From Dyella_B sp036746095 (GTDB lineage Bacteria > Pseudomonadota > Gammaproteobacteria > Xanthomonadales > Rhodanobacteraceae): a DNA stretch of 64,000 nucleotides. Shown here piece after piece: positions 25,294-33,249 of this stretch (position 1 is the stretch's first letter; each line of letters starts with the position of its first letter). Under the pieces are notes generated by a model. The model ran no database searches and was not told the origin of the DNA. It saw only the letters and a program-made list of their open reading frames with translations. Both the position numbers and the translations under genes were made by a program. The stretch spans positions 62,001 to 126,000 of the forward strand of contig NZ_DAIOEU010000005.1 of assembly GCF_036746095.1 (NCBI RefSeq). The letters are read 5' to 3'.

Positions 25294-25770
25294 CTACAGG
25301 CCCAGGTCGCTCAGCCCGGGATGATCGTCGGGCCGGCGTCCTTGCGGCCAGTGGTATTTGCGTTCGGCTTCACTGATCGGCACATCGTTGATGCTGGCGT
25401 GACGCACTGCCATCAAGCCGTTTTCATCGAACAGCCAGTTCTCGTTGCCGTAGGAGCGAAACCAGTTGCCGGCATCGTCGTGCCATTCGTAGGCAAAGCG
25501 CACGGCAATGCGATTGCCATCGAACGCCCATAGTTCCTTGATCAGGCGATAGTCCAATTCGCGCGCCCATTTGTGCGTAAGGAACGCCTCGATCGCCTCG
25601 CGACCGTCGAGAAATTCCGAACGGTTGCGCCAGCGGCTATCGGGCGTATAGGCGAGCGCGACGCGCCTGGGGTCGCGTGTGTTCCAGCCATCTTCGGCGA
25701 GGCGCACTTTCTGGATGGCGGTTTCGCGGGTAAACGGCGGCAGGGGCGGACGTGGTTCGATCGCGGACAT
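25294..25770 (-). CDS. NTF2-like (DUF1348/SnoaL-type) protein
   Basis: The 158-aa soluble protein is one NTF2-fold domain. Typical segments are VRLAEDGWNTRDPRRVALAY, DSRWRNRSEFLDGREAIEAF and VRFAYEWHDDAGNWFRSYGN. The start is the ATG at 25770, after GGGAG; the frame extends 123 nt further upstream without similarity. This family is common and mostly uncharacterised, with members that act as isomerases or dehydratases. It ends 45 bp past the carbonic anhydrase stop, convergently. Confidence 0.85.
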   Translation of the reverse strand: MSAIEPRPPLPPFTRETAIQKVRLAEDGWNTRDPRRVALAYTPDSRWRNRSEFLDGREAIEAFLTHKWARELDYRLIKELWAFDGNRIAVRFAYEWHDDAGNWFRSYGNENWLFDENGLMAVRHASINDVPISEAERKYHWPQGRRPDDHPGLSDLGL

Positions 25771-25940
25771 GGCGGCTCCCATCGGCGGCACGGAGAACCG
25801 GCATTGTAGTGTCTGGCCCGGTCTCGCCCGCATAAAAACTTGCGACGGCATCGGGGCACTCATCCGCATCGCAGGGCCTGCTGAATTAGTCACACAACTG
25901 CGTCATCATTCACGGCTGATCGAAATACGGATTCCGCTCC

Positions 25941-27224
25941 ATGAAACGCTTATCCAGCCTGCTGCTTTGCTCGTTGATCGCCCTGGGCGGCTGCGCCACG
26001 CATCCCGCCGGGCCGACGCAAAGCAAGGCACGGCAGGCCAAGATCGAGGCCACCGCGCCGTTGCTGCTGATTTCCATCGACGGCTATCGCGCCGACTACA
26101 TCGATCGCGGCTTGAGCCCCAGCTTGCAGCAGCTTGCCGCAACGGGCGTGCATGCCGATTCGATGCAACCCTCGTTTCCTTCGCTGACCTTTCCCAATCA
26201 CTACGCCATCGTTACTGGCTTGGTGCCGGACCATAACGGCATCGTCAACAACACCATGGTCGACCCGCAACTGGGCAAGTTTTCGCTGAGCAATCGCAGC
26301 GCTGTGAGCAATGGCTTGTGGTGGGACCAGGCCACGCCGCTATGGGTTAGCGCCGATGCAAACGGCCTGCGTACCGCAACCATGTTCTGGCCGGGCTCGG
26401 AAGCGGATATCCAGGGCAAGCACCCGGACTACTGGAAGCCTTTCAACAGCAAGGTGACGCCAAACCAGCGCGTCGACCAGATACTTGCATGGCTGGACCT
26501 GCCCCGGGGGCAGCGCCCCACCTTCCTTACCCTGTATTTCGATGCGGTCGATCATGCCGGTCACGGGCATGGGCCGGATTCGCAGGAGGTGAACCAGGCC
26601 TTGCGCGACACGGATGCAGCCATGGCGCGCCTGGTGGATGGCCTGCGCCAGCGCGGGCTGTACGGCAAGATCAACATCATCGTGCTGGCCGACCACGGCA
26701 TGGCCAGTGCCCCGCTGGAGAACAGCATATTGATCGACAAGTTGATCCCCATGGATGACGTGCAAGAAATAAGCCTGGGCGTGCTGGCGGGCTTCAATCC
26801 CAAGCGCGGCCATGACTTCAACGCCATCGAGCAAAAGCTGGAGCAACCGCAACGGCACATGCGCTGCTGGGACAAGACGCGCATCCCTGCCCGCTTCAAC
26901 TACGGCGCCAATACGCGCGTACCGCAACTGGTGTGCCTGGCCGATGTGGGCTGGCGCATCACCACCACGGACTACCAAGCCAGGCACAAGGGTCATATAA
27001 GCATTGGCGAACACGGCTACGACAATGCCGATCCGTTGATGCAGGCGCTGTTTATCGCGCATGGACCGGCATTCCAGAGCGGCATTCGTTTCCATAGCTT
27101 CCCGAACGTGGACGTGTACCCGCTGATGGCGCATTTGCTGGGCATCACGCCGAAATTCAGCGACGGGAAATTCGGGGATGTGCAGGGAATGCTGAAGCCG
27201 GAGCCGGCGGCAGCGGCGCAATAG
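25941..27224 (+). CDS. Ectonucleotide pyrophosphatase/phosphodiesterase-type lipoprotein
   Basis: The 427-aa protein has a lipoprotein signal (MKRLSSLLLCSLIALGGCAT, lipid Cys18). The alkaline-phosphatase superfamily catalytic domain of the NPP type follows: metal Asp47 in LLISIDGYRADY, nucleophile Thr83 in SLTFPNHYAIVTG, DHAGHGHGP, VLADHGM and the last His in GEHGYDN. It hydrolyses phosphodiester or pyrophosphate bonds of nucleotides outside the cytoplasm. Phosphate or nucleotide scavenging is the likely use. No operon partner is evident. Confidence 0.9.
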   Translation: MKRLSSLLLCSLIALGGCATHPAGPTQSKARQAKIEATAPLLLISIDGYRADYIDRGLSPSLQQLAATGVHADSMQPSFPSLTFPNHYAIVTGLVPDHNGIVNNTMVDPQLGKFSLSNRSAVSNGLWWDQATPLWVSADANGLRTATMFWPGSEADIQGKHPDYWKPFNSKVTPNQRVDQILAWLDLPRGQRPTFLTLYFDAVDHAGHGHGPDSQEVNQALRDTDAAMARLVDGLRQRGLYGKINIIVLADHGMASAPLENSILIDKLIPMDDVQEISLGVLAGFNPKRGHDFNAIEQKLEQPQRHMRCWDKTRIPARFNYGANTRVPQLVCLADVGWRITTTDYQARHKGHISIGEHGYDNADPLMQALFIAHGPAFQSGIRFHSFPNVDVYPLMAHLLGITPKFSDGKFGDVQGMLKPEPAAAAQ

Positions 27225-27305
27225 CCGCTTGAGCCCCTCTCTCGATGGGAGAGGGAAAGCATGCAGCACTTGAGCCTTTCGCTCCATGCCGCGAAAGTAG
27301 CGGCC

Positions 27306-28208
27306 ATGAACATCGAACTGCGCCACCTGCGTTACTTCGTCGCCGTCGCCGACACGCTGCATTTCGGCAAGGCGGCCGAACGGCTGGGCATGTCGCAACC
27401 GCCGCTCAGCCAGCAGATTCGCCAGCTGGAAGAGGCCGTCGGCGCCCGGCTGCTGACGCGCACCAACCGGCGCGTGGCGCTGACCGAGCCTGGTCGCGTG
27501 TTGCTGCAGGAAGCACGCGAGATCCTTGCGCGCACCGATCGCGCGATGGATCTGGTGCAGCGTGCGCAACGCGGCGAGCTGGGGGAGCTGCGCATCGGCT
27601 TTACGCGCACGACGCCGCTGTCGCAGGACATTCCCGGCGCCATCTTTGCGTTCCGGCAGCGTTTCCCTGCGGTGCATCTGCAGTTGGAGGAGATGAACTC
27701 GCTGCAACAGATCGATGCATTGCTCGAGCGACGCCTGCAAGTGGGCATTCTGCGTCCGGGCACGTTGCCGGAATCACTCATTTCCAAGCGGCTGTTCCGC
27801 GATCCCCTGGTGGCGGTATTGCGCTCGGATCACGCAGTGCTCAAACGCGTGGGTGCGCGCGGCAAGCTGCCGGTCAAGGCATTGGCGGAAGAGCCATTCG
27901 TGGTGTTCGCACGCAATGCGGGCGCGGGCGTGCACGAACATGTCATGGCCTTGTGCCGCGGCGCAGGCTTTGCGCCGCGCATTTCGCAGGAAGCGCGCGA
28001 GGCATCCACCATCATCGGCTTGGTGGCCGCCGGTTTTGGCGTGGCGATATTGCCGCAGTCATGCGATCACATCCACGTGGAAGGCGTCAGCTACGTGCCC
28101 TTGGCGGAAACCAACGCCATGTCGGAAATCCACGTGGTGTATCGCGAAGACGAACGTTCGCCGCTGGTACCGCGCTTCGTGCAATTGCTGACCGCCGCGA
28201 AGGGCTAA
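27306..28208 (+). CDS. LysR-type transcriptional regulator
   Basis: The 300-aa protein has the LysR HTH at residues 1-60 (ELRHLRYFVAVADTLHFGKA, then GMSQPPLSQQIRQLEE) and a periplasmic-binding-like effector domain (GELGELRIGFTRTTPLSQDI onward). I start it at MNIELRHLRYF, the usual LysR N-terminus. An ATG 45 nt upstream has a better purine tract (GGGAGAGGGAAAGC) and cannot be excluded. It is convergent with the MFS gene, which is a likely but untested target. The effector domain resembles regulators of aromatic-acid or efflux genes. Confidence 0.88.
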   Translation: MNIELRHLRYFVAVADTLHFGKAAERLGMSQPPLSQQIRQLEEAVGARLLTRTNRRVALTEPGRVLLQEAREILARTDRAMDLVQRAQRGELGELRIGFTRTTPLSQDIPGAIFAFRQRFPAVHLQLEEMNSLQQIDALLERRLQVGILRPGTLPESLISKRLFRDPLVAVLRSDHAVLKRVGARGKLPVKALAEEPFVVFARNAGAGVHEHVMALCRGAGFAPRISQEAREASTIIGLVAAGFGVAILPQSCDHIHVEGVSYVPLAETNAMSEIHVVYREDERSPLVPRFVQLLTAAKG

Positions 28209-28282
28209 TGTAGTTGGATCAGCGCAGCGCAACCCGACAATGCTTCGGCGCGGGATTGGTTGGATTGCGCTGCGCTAGCCCA
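28209..28282. repeat. GTTGG-ended inverted repeat between convergent genes
   Basis: GTTGGATCAGCGCAGCGCAA pairs imperfectly with TTGCGCTGCGCTAGCCCAAC across a loop of about 26 nt. It belongs to the second repeat family of the window (other copies near 7.77, 45.74 and 62.23 kb) and may end both the LysR and MFS transcripts. Confidence 0.7.
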
Positions 28283-28290
28283 ACCTGCGG

Positions 28291-29535
28291 CTACGGCATG
28301 GCGCCCTTGCTCATGGGAGTGGGCAGCGTGACCCGTTGCGGCAATGGCGGCAGACGATACAAGCGCAGCGCAATCAACAAACCAGCCAACACCAGCGCAC
28401 CGACAAACAATGCGACGCCTGGCCAATGGTCAGCAGCGTAGAACAAACCACCGCTCCAGCCTGCCACGCTGGACCCCATGTAATAGCTGAAGAGATACAT
28501 CGACGACGCCTGCGCCTTCGCCGCACCGCCACGCCGTCCGACCCAGCTGCTGACGATGGAATGCCCGCCGAAGAAACCAAAGGTGATCGCCGTGATGCCG
28601 AGAATGATCAGCCACAGCGACGCGGTCATCGTGCACGCCACACCCAGCAGCATCAGCGCGAACGTCGTCCATAGCACCTTGCGCCGGCCCAGCTTGCCCG
28701 CCAGGTGCCCCATCCAGGCCGAGCTGAAAGTGCCGACCAGATAGATGCCGAAGATCAGGCCGACCACCGCCTGGCTAAGGTTGAACGGCGCCGCCATCAG
28801 ACGATAGCCGAGGTAGTTGTAGACCGTGACGAAGGCACCGAGCAGCAGGAAGCCTGCCAGGAACAGCCACGGCAGGCCGGGATCGCGAAAGATGCCGGCA
28901 AAGCGTGCAAACAGCGTACGCCACTGCAAGGTTTGCGGATGGAAGTTGCGCGATGGCGGCAGGGCTTTCCAGAACACCAGGGCGGAGATCAACCCGATCA
29001 GGCCCACGACACCCACGCCGACACGCCAGCCTGCAACATCGGCCACCACGCCGGCAATCAAGCGTCCGCTCATGCCGCCGATCGCGCTGCCGCTGATGTA
29101 CAGGCCCATGCCGAGGCCGATCGATTCGGCGTGTATTTCTTCGGTGAGATAGGTCATCGCCACCGCCGGCAAACCGCTGAGCGTGATGCCGAGCAGCGTT
29201 CGCAGCGTAAGCAGCGCGTACCAGTTGGGCATCATGGCGGTCAGCAGCACCAGCATCGCGGATGACAACAGCGATGCCACCATCATCGACTTGCGCCCCA
29301 CTGCATCGGAAACGCCCCCGGCAAATGGCATCGCGAAGGCGAGCACGCCTGTCGTCAACGACAGCGACAACGCGCTGGTGGCAGCGCTGATGTCATAGTG
29401 CTGGCTGAATTGCGGCATCAGCGGTTGCACGCAGTACAGCAACCCGAAGGTGGCGAGGCCCGCGGCGAACAGCGCAAGGTTGGTGCGCCTGAAGGCAGGG
29501 GTGCCGTGGTGGATGAGGTTGTCCGTGGGGTGCAT
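28291..29535 (-). CDS. MFS transporter (YnfM/AraJ-like)
   Basis: The 414-aa protein has 12 predicted membrane segments. The MFS motif A is at GGVSDAVGRKSMMVAS, and a second copy of the pattern is at GHLAGKLGRRKVLWTT. The family layout resembles YnfM-type drug/proton antiporters. The initial MHPTDNLIHHGTPAFRRTN is cytosolic. It converges with a LysR gene, but the substrate is unknown. Confidence 0.87.
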   Translation of the reverse strand: MHPTDNLIHHGTPAFRRTNLALFAAGLATFGLLYCVQPLMPQFSQHYDISAATSALSLSLTTGVLAFAMPFAGGVSDAVGRKSMMVASLLSSAMLVLLTAMMPNWYALLTLRTLLGITLSGLPAVAMTYLTEEIHAESIGLGMGLYISGSAIGGMSGRLIAGVVADVAGWRVGVGVVGLIGLISALVFWKALPPSRNFHPQTLQWRTLFARFAGIFRDPGLPWLFLAGFLLLGAFVTVYNYLGYRLMAAPFNLSQAVVGLIFGIYLVGTFSSAWMGHLAGKLGRRKVLWTTFALMLLGVACTMTASLWLIILGITAITFGFFGGHSIVSSWVGRRGGAAKAQASSMYLFSYYMGSSVAGWSGGLFYAADHWPGVALFVGALVLAGLLIALRLYRLPPLPQRVTLPTPMSKGAMP

Positions 29536-29560
29536 AGCGAGACGGAGGCTTCCTCCCCGT

Positions 29561-29677
29561 CATTCCGGCGAAGGCCGGAATCCAGTTTGAATACGTCATG
29601 CGAAGCACACAAAACCTTTATATCGAGTGCTTCGCACGACATGTTTAGACTGGATTCCGGCCTTCGCCGGAATGACG
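29561..29677. repeat. REPIN-like element, copy
   Basis: CGTCATTCCGGCGAAGGCCG opens the element and the inverted CGGCCTTCGCCGGAATGACG closes it. The arms are about 20 bp with a spacer containing GTGCTTCGCACGAC. It lies between the MFS gene start and the hydrolase 3' end. Confidence 0.9.
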
Positions 29678-29773
29678 ATAGGGCCTCTTGGCGTTTTTGA
29701 GGTACGCCAAGCATAGATTTCCATCCGTGGAAGGTCGATAACGCGCAAAGTCCGCCTCGATAGCCGCCGCGTA

Positions 29774-30616
29774 TCAATCCGCCATCACCACCGCCATCAC
29801 CACCGCCGACAACGCTTCCCGCACAATGCCCAGCACTTGCGTGGGCGCCTCCAGGTTGGCGTGGTGCCCTGCCCCATGCACCACGTACATGCTCGCCTGC
29901 GGCAAGCCTTCCAGCCATTCCTTCGCCAGCCGGTGCACTTCGACCTGATCTTCGCTGCCGACGATCAGCACGGTCGGCATGTCGATCTCATGCAGGCGTT
30001 CGAGTGCACTGGGCGTGGGCGTGCGTTGATCCTGCGCGGCGCGCGTCCAGTAGCTGGTTTCGCGCCTGAACAATTGCGTGGTCATCGCTTCGGTGTGCCG
30101 GCGGGCGGCCGGATCCACTTCGTTGACGGCGCGGCGCGGGCCATCGGTAAAGGCACGCAGCGAGCTGTCGATCAGGCCATTGACGTCGAACGTGCCGAGC
30201 GCTTGCAAAAATGCACGTGCCGCCGGCGTGCTGTCGGCGAAGCGGCCCCAATAGCCTGCGCCGACAAAAACCAGCGCGCTGACGCGTTGCGGATGGGCCA
30301 GCGCGAAATCCAACGCCGTGGCGGCACCGCCGGAGCACGCTAGCAAGGCGGTGCGCTGCACGCCGCATGCATCGAGCACGCCAGCGAGATCTTCGTGATG
30401 CGCGTAGCTGCCGGGTTCGATGCTGGAACGGCCGAAGCCGCGCGCGTCGTAGCGCAGTACGTGGTGCGTGTCGGCCAGCGCGGCGAATTCGTGATCCCAT
30501 TGCCGGCGGTCGACCAAGAAGCCGTGCAGCATGGTAATGGTGTCGCCCTTGCCGGCTTGTTCGACGTAGAGCTCGGCGTGGGGGACCTCTATGAAGTGGG
30601 AGCTCGTATTGGTCAT
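29774..30616 (-). CDS. Alpha/beta hydrolase
   Basis: The 280-aa cytosolic protein has the oxyanion motif ITMLHGFLVD, the nucleophile Ser95 in LLACSGGAAT, an Asp in IVGSEDQVEVH and the His in VHGAGHHANLE. The RYDARGFGRSS segment is typical of haloperoxidase/lactonase-like members. AAAGGGAAC precedes the chosen ATG; eight residues further upstream are possible. The aldo/keto reductase gene is 63 bp upstream on the same strand, so co-transcription is likely. Confidence 0.88.
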   Translation of the reverse strand: MTNTSSHFIEVPHAELYVEQAGKGDTITMLHGFLVDRRQWDHEFAALADTHHVLRYDARGFGRSSIEPGSYAHHEDLAGVLDACGVQRTALLACSGGAATALDFALAHPQRVSALVFVGAGYWGRFADSTPAARAFLQALGTFDVNGLIDSSLRAFTDGPRRAVNEVDPAARRHTEAMTTQLFRRETSYWTRAAQDQRTPTPSALERLHEIDMPTVLIVGSEDQVEVHRLAKEWLEGLPQASMYVVHGAGHHANLEAPTQVLGIVREALSAVVMAVVMAD

Positions 30617-30679
30617 GGTGTTCCCTTTCTGCGTTGGCAAGCTCCTCCCCCTGCTTGCGGGGGAGGGAGAATCATCGAG

Positions 30680-31795
30680 TCAACCTGCCTTGATCTCCCG
30701 CGCTTCCAGCTTCGGCACGAACACCGGTTGCGCATAGCCGACGGGCTTATCGCCCACTGCCACACCACCATGAATCCGCGTCTGCTGGATATCGGCAAAC
30801 ATGTAATACGGGAACGGTTTTTCCGGCGCACTCACGGCATCGAGACGCGCACGCAGTTCCATCGGCAACTGGAAGGAAAGCGCAGACAAATTGGCATCGA
30901 GTTGTTCCAGCTTGGTGGCGCCGATGATCACCGACGCAATGCCCGGCTGCGTAGCCACCCAGTTCAAGGCGACGGCCGCCATGCTCTGGCCGGCTTCCTT
31001 CGCCACCTTTTCCAACTCGGCAACGATCTTCCAATTGCGTTCGGTAAAACGCTCGAAGCCGGGTGCGTTGCTGATCTTCGCAAGCCTTCCGTCGCCCTCC
31101 CCGCCTTGCTGGCTCGGCTTGTACTTGCCCGACAGCATGCCCATCGCCAGCGGGCTCCACGCGGTGATACCCATGCCGAGGTTTTGCCCCAGCGGCACGT
31201 ACTCGTGCTCGATATGGCGTTCGGCCAGCGAGTATTCGAGCTGCATGTTGACCAGCGACGTCAATGCATGCGCTTCGGCAAACGTCTGCGCACGCGCTGC
31301 ATACCACGCGGGAATGTCGGAAAGCCCGGCGTAGCGGATCTTGCCCGCGCGCACCAGGTCATCCAGCGTGCGCACCACTTCTTCGGCCGGCGTGATGCGA
31401 TCCCAGGTGTGCAGCAGGTACAGGTCGATGTAGTCGGTGCGCAGGCGGCGCAGCGAGCTTTCCACCGCGCGCATGATGTTCTTGCGGCCATTGCCACCGG
31501 CATTCGGGTTGCCGGGCTGCGCGTTGTAGGTGAACTTGGTGGCGAGCACCACGCGATCGCGCGTGCCGCTTGCTTCGATGAACTTGCCCAGCATGCTTTC
31601 GCTGGTGCCTTCGGTATAAAGGTCGGCGGTATCGATGAAGTTGCCACCGGCGTCCAGGTAACGGTCGAACATGGCGCGGGCGGTTTGCTCGGCGGTGCCC
31701 CAGCCCCAGTCGTCGCCGAAGGTCATGGCACCGAGGGCCAGGCGGCTGACGCGCAGGCCGGAACGTCCAAGCGTGAAGTATTGATCGAGCGACAT
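30680..31795 (-). CDS. Aldo/keto reductase
   Basis: The 371-aa NADPH-dependent oxidoreductase has the AKR barrel signatures: ALGAMTFGDDWGWG, the active-site FIDTADLYTEGTSE (Asp, Tyr), the catalytic Lys in VLATKFTY, YIDLYLLHTWD with the catalytic His, and VIIGATKLEQL at the cofactor site. AAGGAG stands before the ATG at 31795. It is divergent from a LysR gene across 111 bp, so that regulator probably controls it. Substrates are likely small aldehydes or ketones. Confidence 0.92.
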   Translation of the reverse strand: MSLDQYFTLGRSGLRVSRLALGAMTFGDDWGWGTAEQTARAMFDRYLDAGGNFIDTADLYTEGTSESMLGKFIEASGTRDRVVLATKFTYNAQPGNPNAGGNGRKNIMRAVESSLRRLRTDYIDLYLLHTWDRITPAEEVVRTLDDLVRAGKIRYAGLSDIPAWYAARAQTFAEAHALTSLVNMQLEYSLAERHIEHEYVPLGQNLGMGITAWSPLAMGMLSGKYKPSQQGGEGDGRLAKISNAPGFERFTERNWKIVAELEKVAKEAGQSMAAVALNWVATQPGIASVIIGATKLEQLDANLSALSFQLPMELRARLDAVSAPEKPFPYYMFADIQQTRIHGGVAVGDKPVGYAQPVFVPKLEAREIKAG

Positions 31796-31906
31796 GGCGG
31801 AACTCCTTGATGGTTGACGGGACGCAGTGTGCGCTGCGCGATCCGGTTGAAAAACCACCGCGGGCTTGATGCATTATTTAGCCTGTCTAACAAATGGGAA
31901 TCGGCC

Positions 31907-32848
31907 ATGCGCGACCATTACGCCCTGCGCGCCTTTCGCACCGTCGCCGAATGCGGCAGCTTCACCCGCGCCGCGGCGGCCTTGGACGTGACGCCTTCGG
32001 CCCTGAGCCAGACGGTGCAGCAACTGGAACGCCAGCTCGGCACGCGGCTGCTCCAACGCACCACGCGGCGCGTCGGGCTTACCGAGGCCGGGCAAGAGAT
32101 GCTCCAGCGCATTGCGCCCGCGCTGAACGAATTGGACCTGGCGCTGGATGCGATCCGCCAGCACGGCGACCGCCCGCGCGGCACCATCCGCCTGACCGTG
32201 GCGGGCGTGGTATCGCGCGCCGTCATCGAGCCCATCCTCGGTGAATTCATGGCGCGCTGGCCGGACGTGCAGTTGGATATCCGCGTGGAAGACGGCCTTG
32301 CCGACCTGGTGGCCGACGGCCTGGATGCGGGCATTCGCCTGGGCGAAAGCCTGCAACGCGACATGGTGGCGGTGCCCATTGGCGGAGCCATGCGCGCGGT
32401 AGTGGTGGGATCACCGGAATACTTCAAGCGCCGCGGCTATCCGAAGCAACCGAAAGATCTGCAGAAGCACAATTGCATCAAGCATCGCCTTCCCAGCAGC
32501 GGTGCGATCTATCGCTGGGAATTCGCGCACCGCAGCGGTGCGCAGAAGGGCCGCTGGTTCGACATCGCCGTCGACGGGAGCCTGACCGTCAACGACGTAC
32601 CGTTGTCGTTACGCGCTGCCGAGGATGGCATCGGCCTGACCTACCTGCTGGAAATTTCCGCGCGTGACGCCCTCGCCGATGGACGGCTGGAAAGCGTGCT
32701 CGAGCCATGGTTGCCGCCGTTCGACGGCATGTACCTGTATTACCCGAGCCGCTTCCAGGTTCCTCCGAAACTGCGCGTGTTCATCGACTTCATCCGCGAA
32801 TGGGGCACCCGCGAACTCAATCCATCGCAGCCACGTACTCAGCGATAA
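31907..32848 (+). CDS. LysR-type transcriptional regulator
   Basis: The 313-aa protein has the N-terminal HTH (LRAFRTVAECGSFTRAAAAL, then VTPSALSQTVQQLERQLG) and the effector domain (GTIRLTVAGVVSRAV...). It closely resembles the CrgA/DmlR group. The ATG at 31907, after GGGAA, puts the HTH at the very start. It is divergent from the aldo/keto reductase, its likely target. The last 10 bp overlap the 3' end of the small lipoprotein gene. Confidence 0.9.
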   Translation: MRDHYALRAFRTVAECGSFTRAAAALDVTPSALSQTVQQLERQLGTRLLQRTTRRVGLTEAGQEMLQRIAPALNELDLALDAIRQHGDRPRGTIRLTVAGVVSRAVIEPILGEFMARWPDVQLDIRVEDGLADLVADGLDAGIRLGESLQRDMVAVPIGGAMRAVVVGSPEYFKRRGYPKQPKDLQKHNCIKHRLPSSGAIYRWEFAHRSGAQKGRWFDIAVDGSLTVNDVPLSLRAAEDGIGLTYLLEISARDALADGRLESVLEPWLPPFDGMYLYYPSRFQVPPKLRVFIDFIREWGTRELNPSQPRTQR

Positions 32849-33003
32849 CGCCAATGGCCGCCGATCCATACATGCCCCGAGCCCCAATAGCCGGGCACCC
32901 ATACCCGCGCCGGACGTGGTGCCACCACGACACAGCCGGTTTGCACAACGACGCCGCCGAACACGGCGAGCGCGATCAACAGCTTTGGCAGGTAACGACG
33001 CAT
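32839..33003 (-). CDS. Small lipoprotein with YXWXGGHW-type repeat
   Basis: This 54-aa protein has a lipoprotein signal (KLLIALAVFGGVVVQTGC) and a short mature part of two related units, WVPGYWGSGH and VWIGGHWRYR. These match the YXWGXW motif of small outer-membrane-associated lipoproteins. GGGAG lies 9 nt before the ATG. The frame continues further upstream, but without a ribosome site and with non-protein-like sequence. Function is unknown. It overlaps the LysR gene end by 10 bp. Confidence 0.8.
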   Translation of the reverse strand: MRRYLPKLLIALAVFGGVVVQTGCVVVAPRPARVWVPGYWGSGHVWIGGHWRYR

Positions 33004-33249
33004 AATGGTTCTCCCGATGGTGTGTTGGAAACTCATGGCGGGAAACGCGGGGGAAAAAGTTTGCGATGACGATGCGAAGCTGAACTGATGCCGGGGATTC
33101 ACGTTGGCGACGCTCTCGCCACACCGGAGGTAGGCCGGTTCGCGCCTAGCAGGCACAGATCATCACTTGCATAAGCTGCGCACCCCTTCGCACCTCATCG
33201 GTCATGCAATCCGCTATAACCGCCGGTGATGACAGGTGTTGGGGGAAGC